Shown: positions 9,715-21,970, counted from the first letter of the stretch. The stretch is 55,436 bases of DNA from Spirogloea muscicola (GCA_009602725.1 WELB01000004.1:1554242-1609677); one strand, 5' to 3'. Numbers and translations are program-made. Notes: a model not told the origin generated them from the letters alone.

Positions 9715-12700
9715 ATGGCCAGGCGGCTCTGTGTGCGGCAGCGGCACTGGGGCCGGCCCCGGCGGCGGCGCTGGCGGCGGCGGCGGCGGCGGCGATGGCG
9801 GCAACGTGGCGGTGCTGGAGCGGGAGGAGGAGGAGGAGGGAGGGGGGGAGCGCCCGCAGAACCCCTTCCGGCAGTTCCTCCGCGACGCTCGGTGGGCTCT
9901 CGCCTCCCATAGCCGTGCCGGTCTTAACTAGAAGTTACTTGACTAGAAGTTATCGCAGCCCTGCCGTTTGGCGGAGCCGCTGACCCCCGCTAGAGCGTCG
10001 TCGCCACTATTTATCCCATCTCTCCTCCCTGCCTCCCCGTCCTCTCCTCCGTGAATATAGTTCGCTAATGTTGTCAATTACACCCTCTGTATGCACTTAG
10101 GCTGGCCATTACAGCCGCTCTCTTAATGTCAGCAGCCGCTGCCTTCCCTCCCTCCTCCCAGCCGCGCTGCAAGAGCCAGCCACGAGACAGTGAGGCGAGA
10201 CGAGGTCGGGCTCGAGATTGCCGCGCTAGCCCTGCCCGCCGCGCTCGCCGCCATGGCGGAGCCCGTTGCCCAGCTCACTGAGACCGCGTTCATAGCCCGC
10301 GCCGGTACTCGCCCCCCCTCCAACGCCCGGCGTCCACCCACGTCGTCGGTCGGTTGGCCATAGCCACGGGGAGTCAAGGAAAAGAGTTGGGTCTGCAGTC
10401 TGCCTGGTGGCAGCAGGAGCGGCGGAGGAGGCATGACACTCCCCCGTCTTGGCTTTGTGCGACGCCAGCTCGGCTCTGCAGGCCGATGAGCTGGGCGTCG
10501 AGGTCGCCGCGCTAGCCGTGCCGGCCATGCTGGCCCTGGCTGCTGAGCCCCTCGCGTCGTTAGTGGACACGTACTTCATCGCAGACCTAGGTACCCCGCC
10601 ATTGGGCCCGCATTACACAATCACAATTAAGTCATCTGCCCCTAAAGAAACTTTGATGTATCTTAAGCTGAAGTCACCTGGGTTCTCAGCTGCTCCTGAG
10701 TGCTTAGAGTTGTCCCCGTGCTACCCTCAATGACTCTTGGTATTCTGGTCCTGTCATCTCTCGCATGTTTCTGTTTGCTTGTGCGCCTGCGTTTTCCTTT
10801 GATGCTCTGCACCATCGCGCTCCTGCACGATTGATCAGGCTTCTATCAGTGTAATTGATTAGGTTGATTAGGTTTATCTATCAGGCATCACTGCAGGCTA
10901 AGTTGGCAGTAGCCGGATCTCACATGTGCAGGCCCAGTGGAGCTGGCTGCGGTCGGCGTGTCAGTCTCCATCTTCAACCTCGTGTCGAAGGTGTTCAACT
11001 TCCCGCTCCTTAGCGTCACCACGTCATTCGTGGCCGAGGATGGCGCACTGGGCGTGAACCTTGGCCGCGTGCCACTGAGGGGCCAACAACAGGGCCGGCA
11101 GGAGCTGTCGGCAACCAAGAGCTCTGGCCAGGACGACAGTGAAGCCCTTCTGCCGGCCGGTATGCAGCCCCCCCTCTCTTAAGGGCTTAGGGTTTACGCT
11201 CCGGGTTTAGGGTTCAGGGTTTAGGGGTTTACAATTTAGGCTTTAAGTAAGAGAAGCTGCCAGTCAATCAATCTGCTCTCATCAATGACCAAGCATGGTT
11301 TCACCTGGGAAAAGAGGTTTCTCGAAGAGAAACCTATCTGATAGCTCAACAGCACCTCGCTGTGTCTTAGCATCTATATGATTACCAAGGGTGAAACAAA
11401 TGTGGTGGCTTGTTACTCTCCCGCTAGAGATAGGTTCTTGGCTTCAAGCTGGGTCTGGAGAGAACTCTACACTCATGAATGCTCATCGGTGCTACCCCCT
11501 GATTATAGTGTTGATGACTTGAGCGAGGTGAAGTTGAGGTAACCTTGGCTTGGCATGACCAAGTCTGAGATTATGACACCTAATCAATGTTGATTTTGAA
11601 GCACATCATCTGTCTGCTCGGCCGCGCTTGTGCAGAATGGGTGCAGGCGCCAAGGCCCGTGGTGCCTGCCATCTCGGCAGCGCTCGTGCTTGCAACAGTG
11701 CTGGGCGTTGCCGAGGCACTCATCATGTCCCTTGCGAGCGGTCCGATTCTGCACGTCATGGGAGTTCCGGTGGTGAGCTCGGCCGCCATCTCAGTCTTTT
11801 GGCAGGTTGGCAGCCATCGGCCATGTGCTTTGAGAGGCGGTCATGGGGAGTGCACCTGATGCAGCCGGCTTCCGCTTGTGTCCTGTGCAGGCGTCGGCCA
11901 TGCGCGCCCCTGCGCAGAGCTACCTGAGCTTCCGTGCGCTCGGTGCACCCGCCGTGGTCCTGGCCATGGCCACCCAGGGCGTCTTCCGTGGCTTCAAGGA
12001 CACGCGCACACCCCTGTTCTCCACAGGTACTTCGTCATGTTGGCCTCTGCAAAAAGGTCTACATATAACGTGATGGACTCTTCTTGGACATGGAAGTTGA
12101 TCCTGAGAACTCAAGGGTTGAGTCAACACTCAGTCAACACTAGTATTAAGTACCTGTGTATAAATATATGATTATACGTGGTCTGAGCTTCCATGTTCCT
12201 GCCAAAGTGGGACTGGTCTTGCACTGGCAAAGCATGACTAGTGTTTCTGCTCAGGCTGGTCGGGGTGCAGTGCTTTATCGACATTGAGATTGCAGCACAG
12301 ACCCTGGACCCTTTGGCCAGTATGGTTTTGCACATCCAGAAGCTGACTCTCAGATTCTTTGTCCTATGACCAGTCGCTGGGAGCGCGGTGAACATCCTGC
12401 TGGATCCCGTGCTCATGTTTGCCTGCGGCCTGGGCATCAGCGGCGCCGCCATTGCCACTGTGGCATCGCAGTACCTGATCGCTGGCGTGCTCCTCTGGAG
12501 TCTGGCAGAGCGTGTCACGCTCCTCCCGCCGCAGCTCCGGGACCTGCGGTTTGACCGCTTCCTGAAGTCGGGTGCGTCACGTGCATGTGTCCTCACACGA
12601 GGAGTAAGGGTGGTGAAAGCCCTGAGCCTTTGCCTTATCTGGAACTGCCCCCTGAATGAGTATTTGTGCTCCAACTATGATCTAATTCGTATTTACTGGC

Positions 12701-14779
12701 ACGGCCAAGCTAACAACCATCTCATTGAGCTGCTTGCATAACTGCAAGAGCTGGGTCCTGAATCTTAGTGGAGTTTTAGTGACTGCTGCTGGAAAAGCAG
12801 GCGGCCTGCTGTTGGGGAGGACTCTTGCCCTCCTGTCCACCATGACGCTGGCCACGTCCATGGCGGCGCGCCAAGGCACGACGCCCATGGCTGCCCACCA
12901 AATCTGTGCCCAGATATGGCTTGCGTCCTCACTGCTCTCTGACTCGCTGGCCCTCGCTGGCCAGGTAGGCAACCCTAGCAGCTCTCTCCCATTCTCCTGC
13001 ATTTGTGCTAATAGAAGAGTAATTGCACCAGTGATCAGACTGCCGGCATAGACGGGCCCGGCATGTGAAATAAGAACCCAGGGTAATATTTAATATAGCT
13101 CTAAGTTGTACCGCTGTCAACCTCATCACTTGCAGTCTGATGAAAGTCTGCAGTCCATCTGTCTACTATGGAAATTCTGCTCTAGTCCTTGCTCTTTTTG
13201 CATCCTTGAGAGAGATTCGCGCAGTCTTCATTGACCTCGATGGCTCATAAGGTCGCACATACTTAAATTTGCTTTCAAATTTGCTTTGTCTTCTGACCTG
13301 TCCCACGTTGTGTATCACAAGCCAGACTTTGCTGGCGAGCTCCTTTGCACAAGGTGATGCCAGGAGGGTCAAAGCCATCACGTTCCGTACGCTGCAGGTG
13401 CCTGCCAGTCCCTGACCAGTCCCCACTCTCTGTGCAGTAGCTGAGCAAGACTGTACCTATGTACATCATAGCCTGCGCAGTTGCACTTGACTCCTATGAC
13501 TTGCCAAGCAGGAGCGAAGCCCAACAAAACAGCACACGGCACCTGCTCATACTGTGTGTGAGTTGCTACAATGTGCAGCTGGGCTTGGCCATGGGCTTGA
13601 CAATGGCAATCATCTTGTCGGTGGGTGCCAGTACCTTCCCCCGCATCTTCACACAAGATGCAGGCGTGCTCGCGGCTATGGCTGTCATCATGCCGGTACA
13701 GCAGATCACTGTCACTGCCCAATCTGCATCAGCATGACCCAGAAACTGTAGCGATGGCCTGCCCTACGCTCTACAGCTGATGTTGCATATTCTTGCACTT
13801 TTGTGCTAATCAAAGGACAAAGATGCCTTGCTTATAGGTGCAGGTTCATAGAGTAGGGTGTAAGGTAGGGGTCTAGGGTTCCTGATTTTGCTGCACTCAA
13901 GTGCCACTCTGACCATGGCATTGCGCCTCTTCCTCTTGTGCCAGTTTGTCGCTGCAACGCAGCCCATTACCTCAATGGCCTTCGTCTTTGACGGCTTGCA
14001 TTACGGTGCTTCAGACTTTTCTTACGCCGCAGTGGCCATGGTGAGCACAGAGCCTCGTCCTTGCCCCATCTGGAAATGTTTGTGCAGTAGGTGGACCTGA
14101 TGTTGCAGCCTCTAGCTTTGCACCTTATGATATGGAACATCGTTATGCTGAGATCACTTAAGCTTGATCACTTGGATCAAAAGTTGATCAATGTGGATGA
14201 GTACAGGCACAGTATGCCAATGGCAACCATTGGACAACACTGACATTGACTCGCCGTCCTGTTTGTTAGCATCACTCTCCAGCTGCCTGTCAGCAACATG
14301 CCCTCTTCTGCAGGCCATGGGGATAATTATCTGATGTGTGCAGCTTGGTTCTGCCGGCAGATTCTGTCGTCCATCCCGTGTGTTGTGGTGTTGCTAATGG
14401 CGCCCCACCTGTTTGGCCTTGCCGGCGTCTGGATGGGCCTCACACTCATCATGTCGCTGCGCATGTTCGTCGGCTTCGCCAGGTGCGCTCAGAGGCCTTC
14501 TTGAGCACCACAGCAGACTGAGAATTCAGGACCTAGAAAGCTACCCAACAATAACGACGCTACCCAACAATTCAGGCTGAAAGTGTGTATGATGGAGAAA
14601 GTGCTGTGGTCACGCAGCAGTGCGTGCTGGACGTGTAAGTGCTCGAACCAACGGCACCCAGTTGTGTGCACTTTGACTGCAGGATTGGCACAAAGAGCGG
14701 GCCATGGCGGCTCCTCAAGGGGGCGGAGCTGCCAGCTGTGTCACGGCCATCCTCACTCAAGGGCTTAAGGGTAGAGTAG
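9715..14779 (+). CDS. MATE-family multidrug/toxin carrier, chloroplast (DTX44/45-like)
   Basis: Model exons: 9715-9891, 10482-10590 (or the alternative at about 10187-10304), 10932-11159, 11636-11772, 11891-12026, 12374-12571, 12801-12964, 13326-13397, 13579-13695, 13945-14040, 14361-14482 and 14683-14779. They total 1653 nt, fully in phase, for 550 aa. MATE signatures appear in order: EVAALAVPAMLALAAEPLAS, VDTYFIADLG, ELAAVGVSVSIFNLVSKVF, TSFVAED, YLSFRALGAPAVVLAMATQG, FRGFKDTRTPLF, NILLDPVLMFACGLGISGAA and LLASSFAQGD. FNLVSKVFNFPLLSVTTSF and FRGFKDT are typical of plant plastid-type MATEs rather than vacuolar ones. The protein probably exports organic anions or phenolics by cation antiport; the substrate cannot be told. 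The Arg-rich N-terminus before helix 1 is compatible with a transit peptide, but exon 1 is GC-rich and its frame is uncertain. Confidence 0.85.
9740..9845. repeat. GGC/GAG-rich triplet tracts in putative exon 1
   Basis: A (GGC)n run near 9765-9800 and a GGAGGA run near 9815-9840 lie inside the presumed first coding exon of the MATE gene. They make all three frames look open, so the exon-1 reading frame rests only on the ATG at 9715 and the phase-0 join to 10482. Confidence 0.6.
10088..10135 (+). repeat. short retroelement tail remnant in MATE intron 1
   Basis: GGCTG-GCCATTA-CAGCC followed by a CTCTC stretch resembles the family hairpin but lacks the rest of the tail. This is one of very few candidates lying inside a gene. 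Confidence 0.35.
10187..10304 (+). other. duplicated MATE helix-1 exon (copy A)
   Basis: The segment encodes VGLEIAALALPAALAAMAEP then VAQLTETAFIARAG and stops at a GT donor in phase 1. The exon used in my model (copy B, 10482-10590) encodes LGVEVAALAVPAMLALAAEP then LASLVDTYFIADLG and stops at a GT donor in the same phase. Copy A's TETAFIARAG is as close to the MATE consensus as copy B. The best-looking acceptor, after a pyrimidine tract, is at 10161/10162; a phase-0 acceptor exists at 10186/10187. Copies A and B cannot be spliced in series in frame. Confidence 0.65.
11181..11245. repeat. interstitial telomere-like tract (TTTAGGG, degenerate)
   Basis: Several units of GGGTTTAGGG and variants (TTCAGGG, TTTAGGGG) occur in the MATE intron after 11159. 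TTTAGGG is the common plant and green-algal telomere unit. Only a few units are exact. Confidence 0.6.
13852..13882. repeat. weak telomere-like tract
   Basis: GTAGGGTGTAAGG and GGGGTCTAGGG lie in a MATE intron. They are degenerate and only suggestive beside 11181-11245, 42388-42433 and 49966-50022. Confidence 0.3.
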
Positions 14780-15818
14780 ATGGGGGCTACCTAAGCTCTC
14801 TGCTGATGTGCTAAGTATGATGTAAAGCCCCATTGGCTTCTGCTGCAGACCTTAAGTGATTACAGTGACCAGCGCTCACAAGCCAGTGGCGGCACCAGTG
14901 GATGATCTGTGTTGCGATGCATCAGGTGTACCTCAGCTGCTGGCATCCATGTCAGTCTTCAGTGTACAACTCTCTACCAAATCACAGCAATGATAGCAGC
15001 AAGAGGCGACTTCCGAGGCCGTCATGTGTGCTCGTGCTTGCATAGTTCACAGCAGCATGCAAGGCTCTATTTGCAAGGCCTAGGGGGTTTCTGGTGAAGT
15101 GCTACTCCGGTCCGCAACCTCAAGGGCGGGCGTCTGTTACGCCAACCGAGGCAAAGCGGTGCTTGGAGAATTAAGATGTGTATAAGAGGGCGAGGGTTTT
15201 ACGCCAGGAAGAAACAAATAGCACCATTGCATGGTGATGACACCGAAGGGCCACAGCGGACTCTGTGAGCCTCAACAAGAGGGGAGTCATGCTGCACTCT
15301 TATTCACAATGGCGATCTACATGCAGCCACCACAGAGCCCGGCAGTCCAGGTTGCAGCAATGCCTGGCAAGCGGCAGCGGTACAAATGGAGGCAGTGGAG
15401 TCTGGCACTGGGTTGCTCCATGTGTCATTGACCAGGCCGAGCTTGGTGTGGAGTGCGCCTCCATTATGCACCAGCCTGAGGGTGTGCCAAGTACTGTACT
15501 ATGACGAGCGCTTTGGCAGCTTGGCGCCGCAAGCAAAAGAAGAAAAGAATGGTGTGTGGCAACTCCCTCACAGGCCAACTGGCGGCGCCCATGACTTTTG
15601 TGCCAGATCAGTGCAGCCTGGTGTGAGGCCAGTCCTTCAGCTGCGCACAGGTCAGGTGCTGTGACCACCAGCTGCTGGATTGGCTGCTCAATGTGGCGTG
15701 CACCGTTGAGCTGCCTGTGCTGGTGAGCCGCCACAGCTGGCTCCGCAGCCTTACGGCCGTCATGAGAGCCAAGAAGGGAAGGAATGTGGGTTGGAAAGAC
15801 GGGCCTGCCGGGTGCCGT
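14780..15818. other. between convergent genes; no gene assigned
   Basis: This lies between the ends of the MATE gene (+) and the glycosyltransferase-like gene (-). Open plus-strand stretches exist (e.g. 15660-15848, containing LLDWLLNVACTVELPVLVSR), but I cannot link them into a gene or name a family. They could be 3' UTR or terminal exons of an unrecognised gene. Confidence 0.4.
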
Positions 15819-18800
15819 CTACTTGACTGCGCCAGCGGCAGTTCGTGACGGTGGTCCCGCGCACTGAGAGAGCTTGAGTGCCTTGCAGGTCGGCAGCGCC
15901 AATTTCACAACTTTGATCGGAGCGCCGCGCCGGAGCTTGCAGAAGCCATTCACCTTGCCCTGAGTTACCACACCCTCTGATGTGACCTTGATTCCAATCT
16001 GCCGTAGCTTGCGCATGTCACGGCCCGTGAGGGACTGCCACGGCGCGTCCCACCACGCATATGGCAGTAGCGGTGTCATGGCGCACTGCATCATGAACAT
16101 GAATGAACGGACTGGGTCAACCACCGCAGGAGACCATGTATTGGTTGCAACCCTTCTTAGTACTGGAACTAAGCAATGCAGCACAACAGCCAACAGTAAA
16201 CTTTCTAGCTTATGTTGTCTTTGACAAGCTATTCTCCTCGAGTCTCTACTCAATGCATGCTCATGACAACAAGACATGCATGCTGGTATACAGCCGCATG
16301 AAGGAAAGAAAGAGAGTACAAGGACAAGACCAGGTAGAAGAAGCATTAGGACAGCTCTAAACCAAGTCATTCATTCAACATGAGACGCTCATTCCCTGTT
16401 GGAAGAATTATGGCATTGCTACTACAGCTACCACTGTTGCTATGTTGGGGGGCTCACTTGGGCCGGCTGGCGCGGGCAGCTCAACGGCCCACCAAATGTG
16501 TGCCAGGCGTGGCCGCGGCCACCTTGCCGGAGTAGCCCGTGATCCAGCACCGCCTTGTTGAAGCAGCTCCAGAGGACAAAGCCCTTATTGTCGCCTTGGT
16601 CATCTGCACCCAAACTCTACATGAGTCCGAGCATGTGAATGAAAGCGATTTTGTGACATATTTGACGACTATTGGGAGCAGAAGTTAGAGGGAGATGTGA
16701 TAGGTGGCTGCCAAATGGTCAGGGACATGAACTGTCTAACACCAGATATTTACAATGTCTCAGCGAAGGCAGTTGTCACGCACTCAGGTTGTTTGCAGCC
16801 GCCAAGGATGCCACCAGTTGGGCATACGTCGTGGCCACCCGCCAGGCAGCCGAGGAGATCACCCCGCGCCGGGCTCGGGCAGCTAGGAAGAAATCAACGA
16901 GGGCCACCCACCTGGGCATTGGTCCCCAGTCCTTCTTCCTCTCGTCCGGTACTCGAAAGGAATCAGCATTCATCTTATCGTTCTCAGGATGCGCGTCCAT
17001 GTAGCCAGCGTAGTCAAAACTGATCACCTGCACAATCACGTAAAAACAGGCGCAATCCATGTGAGGCTCAGCGGTTCACACAACTACCTCCATGTTGGAG
17101 GGTGCGACTGCTGATATTGACTTCCAGCTCTCTGTAATCAAGAACCAATCAAGCCAACGAGAAGTCACTGCAGATCTGATGGTACCCCCCCAACTGTCAC
17201 GCTATCTCTTAGTTAACATTGGCAAGAAGCTGTCCCTCTCACACATTGAGATATTGAGAGGAGAATCTGTACCTCAGCAGACTTTCCAAATAGCCTTGTC
17301 ATGGTTGGTATTGTCGTAGGAGTATCAGAGACTATGACTAGCCGAGGTCGCCTGCCCTTAAGATATGGATTCGAGTCAATAGCTGTTTGCACACAGGAGG
17401 TTGCAGCTGCCAACGTTGTAGGAGATCTGCTCAAAGGCAATGTTATACTTAGCATAGGAGAATAAAGGCACAGCTTGCAGGCACAGAGTGATGAAATCTA
17501 CCGTGACTGACATATGGATGCTATGCTACGCACACCGGGCTCAGCACAAGCTTGCAAAACACACTGATCAGGTGCTATGCATGGCTTCTGTGACGAGCAA
17601 ACAAGAGATGCTGAAGCCTATGTACGAACTTGCTGTGCAGCATGCGCAGGTGTAGCACTAAATCAGGAGCCCTCCCGGACAGCGTCCAATCCACAGCTTG
17701 CTTTATCATAGGGGTGGGCTTGATAAGGACTCGAAGCAACTCTCCAAAAATATTAGGCCGAGAATCTGGATCCCATGGATGCCCCATCACTTGGTAAGCT
17801 CTGGCCCGCATGTTCAGGTTTCGGCTCTTCAAAAACCATTGCAACCCCACCGCATCAGATGCATCTGAGAACCTGCAGACAGGATTGACCAAGGGAAGGA
17901 GCTTACAAAAAGGACCTCCAATTGGACTCTTCAGAATAACACCACCGTACATATTCCACATAACAAACTTATACCAACTCAGATATCCTATTTCCTATCT
18001 ATGCACGTATGACACCATACCAGATGATGGGTTCAACCCATCTTGTCCAGTCTTCGCAGAGTACTTTAGATCGTGTCGGCTGGGCAAAGGAATCTATCCT
18101 CATGGTGAGTTCTCGACCATGGCGGCCCACACAGTCATGCAGTACCCAGAGCCGTTTCACCTCCCCCATGCTGAACATCTCTTGAGAGTAGAGTATGTAG
18201 TCGCCGAATGGAAACTTTGGCCTGCCTACCCTTACATCGTCGGGCACTGTTGACCTGCGTCAACAGCAGAGGTATTGAGGATCTGGTGACAAGACCGTAT
18301 GCAGTATGTCCAAGAAATGAAGACCTGCTAAGTATCCTTTTCAAGCTAGGAGGTTGTCAAGGTACTTAATGTGTTGAATACATTACTTGCCACAACACGG
18401 TGTTGGGACATGTCATCTATTAAAATTTCAAGAAAGGGAATTGCTAGTATACAAGAGAAGGAGCAAAGTGGAACGCACCCGTGCTCTCCTATAATGATTG
18501 ATCGGTTGAGGAGCATGGCAAGGCCAGCAGCAGTGACAGCTTTGTAGATATTGTTGCCTAATCCATCATGCTGACCTTTCCCAAGTACAAACCCTTGCTT
18601 GCAGAATTCGGAGCCTCGCATTTTACGCACTGTTGTAGCACCTGCATGAAAATAGGTAACAGGTGCCATGGCATGAGACCTACTCCATGATCTGTCAATA
18701 ATACATAGCAACCTAGTCTGATGCATCTCTCAAGAGTATACAATGGCATTGAGATATGAGGTGAAATGAGACTCTCCTCCTAGGGTTTGTCAAGCTCACC

Positions 18801-21392
18801 ATGAGCAGCAAGGTGTGATCTAATGAGCTTGCGGATCCTGAGACTGGCAGCCCGTGTATCTCCGGCTGCAGTAGCTCCCATTTCCTCCACATTGGCACAT
18901 TTTTTGGGTGGAGTCCAACGCTCGTGAGGTGGCTCAGGCGGCCAATACTCAGGAGGACTTGGGGGCAGCTTGAATTTGATCTTCACAGGCTTTCGCGCTT
19001 TACCTCGACTGGCCATTCTGGCTCTTCTTGCTCGTGAAAAATCCCCAGTCAGATCCTCTGCACGCAGGCCAGTTTCATCACCGCCTGCATCGGCAGCTAA
19101 CAGCCCGTCATCAGAGTCGTCCAGCTGAGACTCACCATCCAACATCTTGTCCCCCCTCTCTTCAGCCTCTTCCTTGTCAAAGTCAGCCTCAATCCTCTCC
19201 CTCTCATTTTCATTAGCACCACCACCATCACCATCACCCTTGTCCCCTTCCTCATCTTCCTTCCCAGCATAATCCACTGATTCCCAAAACCTGGTCAGCG
19301 CATCGGTTTCTGCAGCGGTGCAGTTCAGATAGCGCCAGCAGATTACTCAATCACCGAAGGCTCGACAGATTATGTCACTCCAGGAACTGATAACGGACAG
19401 AGATCTGGTAGACACTCTACTGTCACTCATCCTTCATCCTGCAAAAATCTACAACTTACTAAGCCCTTTGCAATAGATACACATGAAGCTGGTGACAACT
19501 TCACAGGGTCACAGGGGGGGGCACGCTTGAGCTATTGCAACAGTAGGAAGTCAGGTACCCTATTAGCTCTAGACCAGCACAAGCATGAGTGGATGTGATG
19601 CCTGAGTGTACTCACCATTGAAATCCTCTTTGGCAGCAGCTATTTCAGCAAGGATCTTCCTTAGCTCCTCCTGCTCCTCTTGTGTTATGACCTCAGGAGG
19701 GCCAGGTAATCCGAAACCCCCGACTTGAGGACCTATGTTAATACTCTTGACAGGGGCAACACTTGAAATGGAGAAGTTTTTCGCATTGGCAATGAAGCTG
19801 CTGCTACTTTTTACGTCCAGGACATCATTGTCATGCGGCGGCACGTCACTCGTGACAGCTTGAGTGAGCTGATCCTCATGGATAGGGCCTGCTTCTCGAG
19901 TACTGCTGGCCTTCCGGTCCTCGTCTGTCTTGTTGAGGCTATCTTGCTCAGCAACTTTGTCATCTGGTGTATCGCCAATCTGATCCTCAGCTGCATTCTC
20001 ACTTGTAAGACTGTCCCTTGACCCTCTGGCAACATCAGATTCCTGGCCCCCTTCCCCAGTATTAGCCTCATCCGACTGCTCACCGTCCTCACGCTCATCA
20101 ACCGTGCCATCAGCAGCCTCGTCATCAGGCCCCTTGTTTTCTGGTGCTTCGATATCAGTGGCATCCCCTTGGCCCTTGTCAGAGCGACTGCTCTCTTTCT
20201 CATTGTCATTGACATCTGCGACCATCTCAGATTGTGGATTTCCATTCGCTGCCTTTGCAAAGCCAGCCTCATCTGCCTGCTCGGCAGATGAAGCTGTCTC
20301 TCGTTCCTGTTCTTCCCCCTGCTCTTCCTCTGGTCTGGCATCACCATCTTTTCCTCCATTGTCATCTTGCTCCTCAGCGGCCTCCCCTGCCTTGTCATTC
20401 TCAGATCTATCAACAGCAGCTTGTTTGGTGCTAACATCACCCTCCTGTGCATTATCACTGTCACTGTCATCCCTCGAGTTATCAGCCATGCTCTCCTCAC
20501 CCATCCTCACGTCTGAGGTCTCACTGTCCTCGTCATTCTTCTCCTCGCCTGCAACCGCATGCCGCTCCCCAACGTTCTCATTGTCAACCTCCTCATCTGC
20601 TTGACCTTCATGAGCATCAGTAACTCGAAGAGCCGCAGTGGTGCCTTCTGGCGAGTCTTTTGTGCTTGATTCATCAACCTCTGCATCTGCATTTCCCCCA
20701 TCCTCATCAATATCCCCCTTGCCTTGTTCAGTCCTCTCGTCCTCGTCAGTCTCTCTGCGTACTTCTCCATCCTCCTTGTCAGCTTCACTACTAACTCCTG
20801 CACCAGCAGTCTTGTCCTCCTCTGCGCCATCATCCTCGCTTCCTCCTCCCTCATCATCTTCGTCTCCTCTCTTCTTGCCACTTGTTGGTGCACTTCCTGT
20901 CAAATACTGAGCTTTGCTATCGCTGACCAAGTCATCTTTCTCCATGGCTGTGAAGCCGTGCTCCAGCTGCTCTTGTTCCCCCGTCGGACGCCCTGCACCA
21001 TCCTCAGGCAGGCTTTCCCGAGGCAAATCAGCACGCCGAACAGCACCACCGAGCTCGATATTTTGACGAGGCTCCAGAGGCTGCTGATCAGTCTTCATTC
21101 TCAGTCCTCCTCTGCTACCTCCCAGCCTGTGAGCAAAATCTGGAGCATGCCGAGCTCCGAGCTCAAGCAGGGCATCGGCGGCATGGCCGTCGCTGCGGGA
21201 CTGCGAGACGAGCTGCTGGCCGTCCAGGGCGATGGCCGTGGAGGCCGGGCCATGCGAAAAGTGCACGCCAACCCAGGCGACGAAGATCACCACCCAGACG
21301 GAGAGGACGAGCCACCGGCTGTAGCCCTTGCCCTTGCGCGACAGCGGCTTGGCGCCGAGCGAGGCGTCCGCCGACGGCTTCCAGTACGCCAT
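15819..21392 (-). CDS. Golgi-type membrane glycosyltransferase, fucosyltransferase-like
   Basis: Minus-strand multi-exon gene. Exon 1 (21392-19616) starts MAYWKPSADASLG and has one membrane helix at about residues 25-44 (WLVLSVWVVIFVAWVGVHF): type II topology. About 500 residues follow that are extremely rich in Asp, Glu, Ser and Lys. Exon 2 (about 19277-18787) continues the acidic stem into a Pro-rich segment (KLPPSPPEYWPPEPPHERW). Later exons carry QHDGLGNNIYKAVTAAGLAM with LLNRSIIIG (18.5 kb), NIFGELLRVLIKPTPMIKQA with LVLHLRMLHSK (17.65-17.87 kb), RRPRLVIVSDTPTTIP (about 17.35 kb) and GPMPRWVALVDFFLAARARR (16.9 kb), down to a stop at 15819-15821. A GLGN-x-Y motif, a distal HLRM motif and a C-terminal 'W..ALDF..A' block are the pattern of GT-B fucosyltransferases (GT37/GT23-like). 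Exact family and acceptor are unknown. Confidence 0.55.
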
Positions 21393-21896
21393 CCCCCCGG
21401 CCGCCGCCGCTCCACTCGCTCGCAGGCCCTGCTACCGGCTCATGTGGCCGCGAGGCCGCAGCCACCCGGCCAGCGACGCGCCGCACAGTCCGCCGCGCCT
21501 CGCGGCTGCGCAGAGCAGAGGGCCTTGGCCGCGGGCGCCGCCGCGGGGGCGCGCGGCGCGGCGGTCAAGTAAGGCCGGGCTAGCTATGGCTGGCTGGCGG
21601 GCCCAGGCGGGGGGGGCGGGGCCGGGGGTAGGGAGTGGCGGCAGGCTTTCAAAACGACGGCGAGCCGTTCCGGCTGACCGCCGAAGTCTGCTAGCGGACG
21701 TCGTCCGGTCCCCTTCTCTCCGCCCGCCAGATGGGAACCGATGGCGTGATGCCCTCACCCCGAACGAACGAGGTCCCCTGCACCGGCTAGCGCGCAGCGC
21801 AGACGTCGTTACCACGGGGAGCAAGCCGGTTTCACGGCGCCAGGCTCTTTCTTTTCCCCTGGCCCCCTTAGCGCTTCCCCTGGCCCCCTTCTCGTA
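21393..21896 (-). promoter_or_regulatory. GC-rich upstream region of the glycosyltransferase-like gene
   Basis: This GC-rich 500-base stretch lies upstream of the minus-strand start at 21392 and ends where a plus-strand retroelement tail begins. Long open frames here reflect base composition. I recognise no specific motif. Confidence 0.4.
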
Positions 21897-21970
21897 ACTC
21901 TGTTCATTCTTTTTCGGGCTGGTTGTTCCAGCCCCTATTCTCAATGGGCGAGCACTTTCTTCTTTCTCTT
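21897..21970 (+). repeat. retroelement 3' tail (solo)
   Basis: TCTGTTCATTC, a T-rich run, GGGCTGG-TTGTT-CCAGCCC, CCTATTCTCAATGGGCGAGC and ACTTTCTTC: nearly the same as the tail at 2517-2570, but with no coding part attached. Confidence 0.75.

Noticed and set aside
11181-11245. A true chromosome end
   Set aside because: The tract is short, degenerate and lies inside a MATE intron with genes on both sides.
15231-15848. A separate small plus-strand gene
   Set aside because: Open stretches exist but I could not find consistent splice joins, a start or a family; left as unassigned.
19811-21572. Long plus- and minus-strand frames overlapping the acidic stem exon
   Set aside because: They are shadows of the GAR/GAS-rich repeats of exon 1 of the minus-strand gene; only the frame starting at 21392 has a helix, a proper ATG and a downstream exon chain.
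21897-21960. GC stem plus T-run as a bacterial-type terminator
   Set aside because: The T-run precedes the stem in element direction, the motif is dispersed as part of a retroelement tail, and the genome is eukaryotic.
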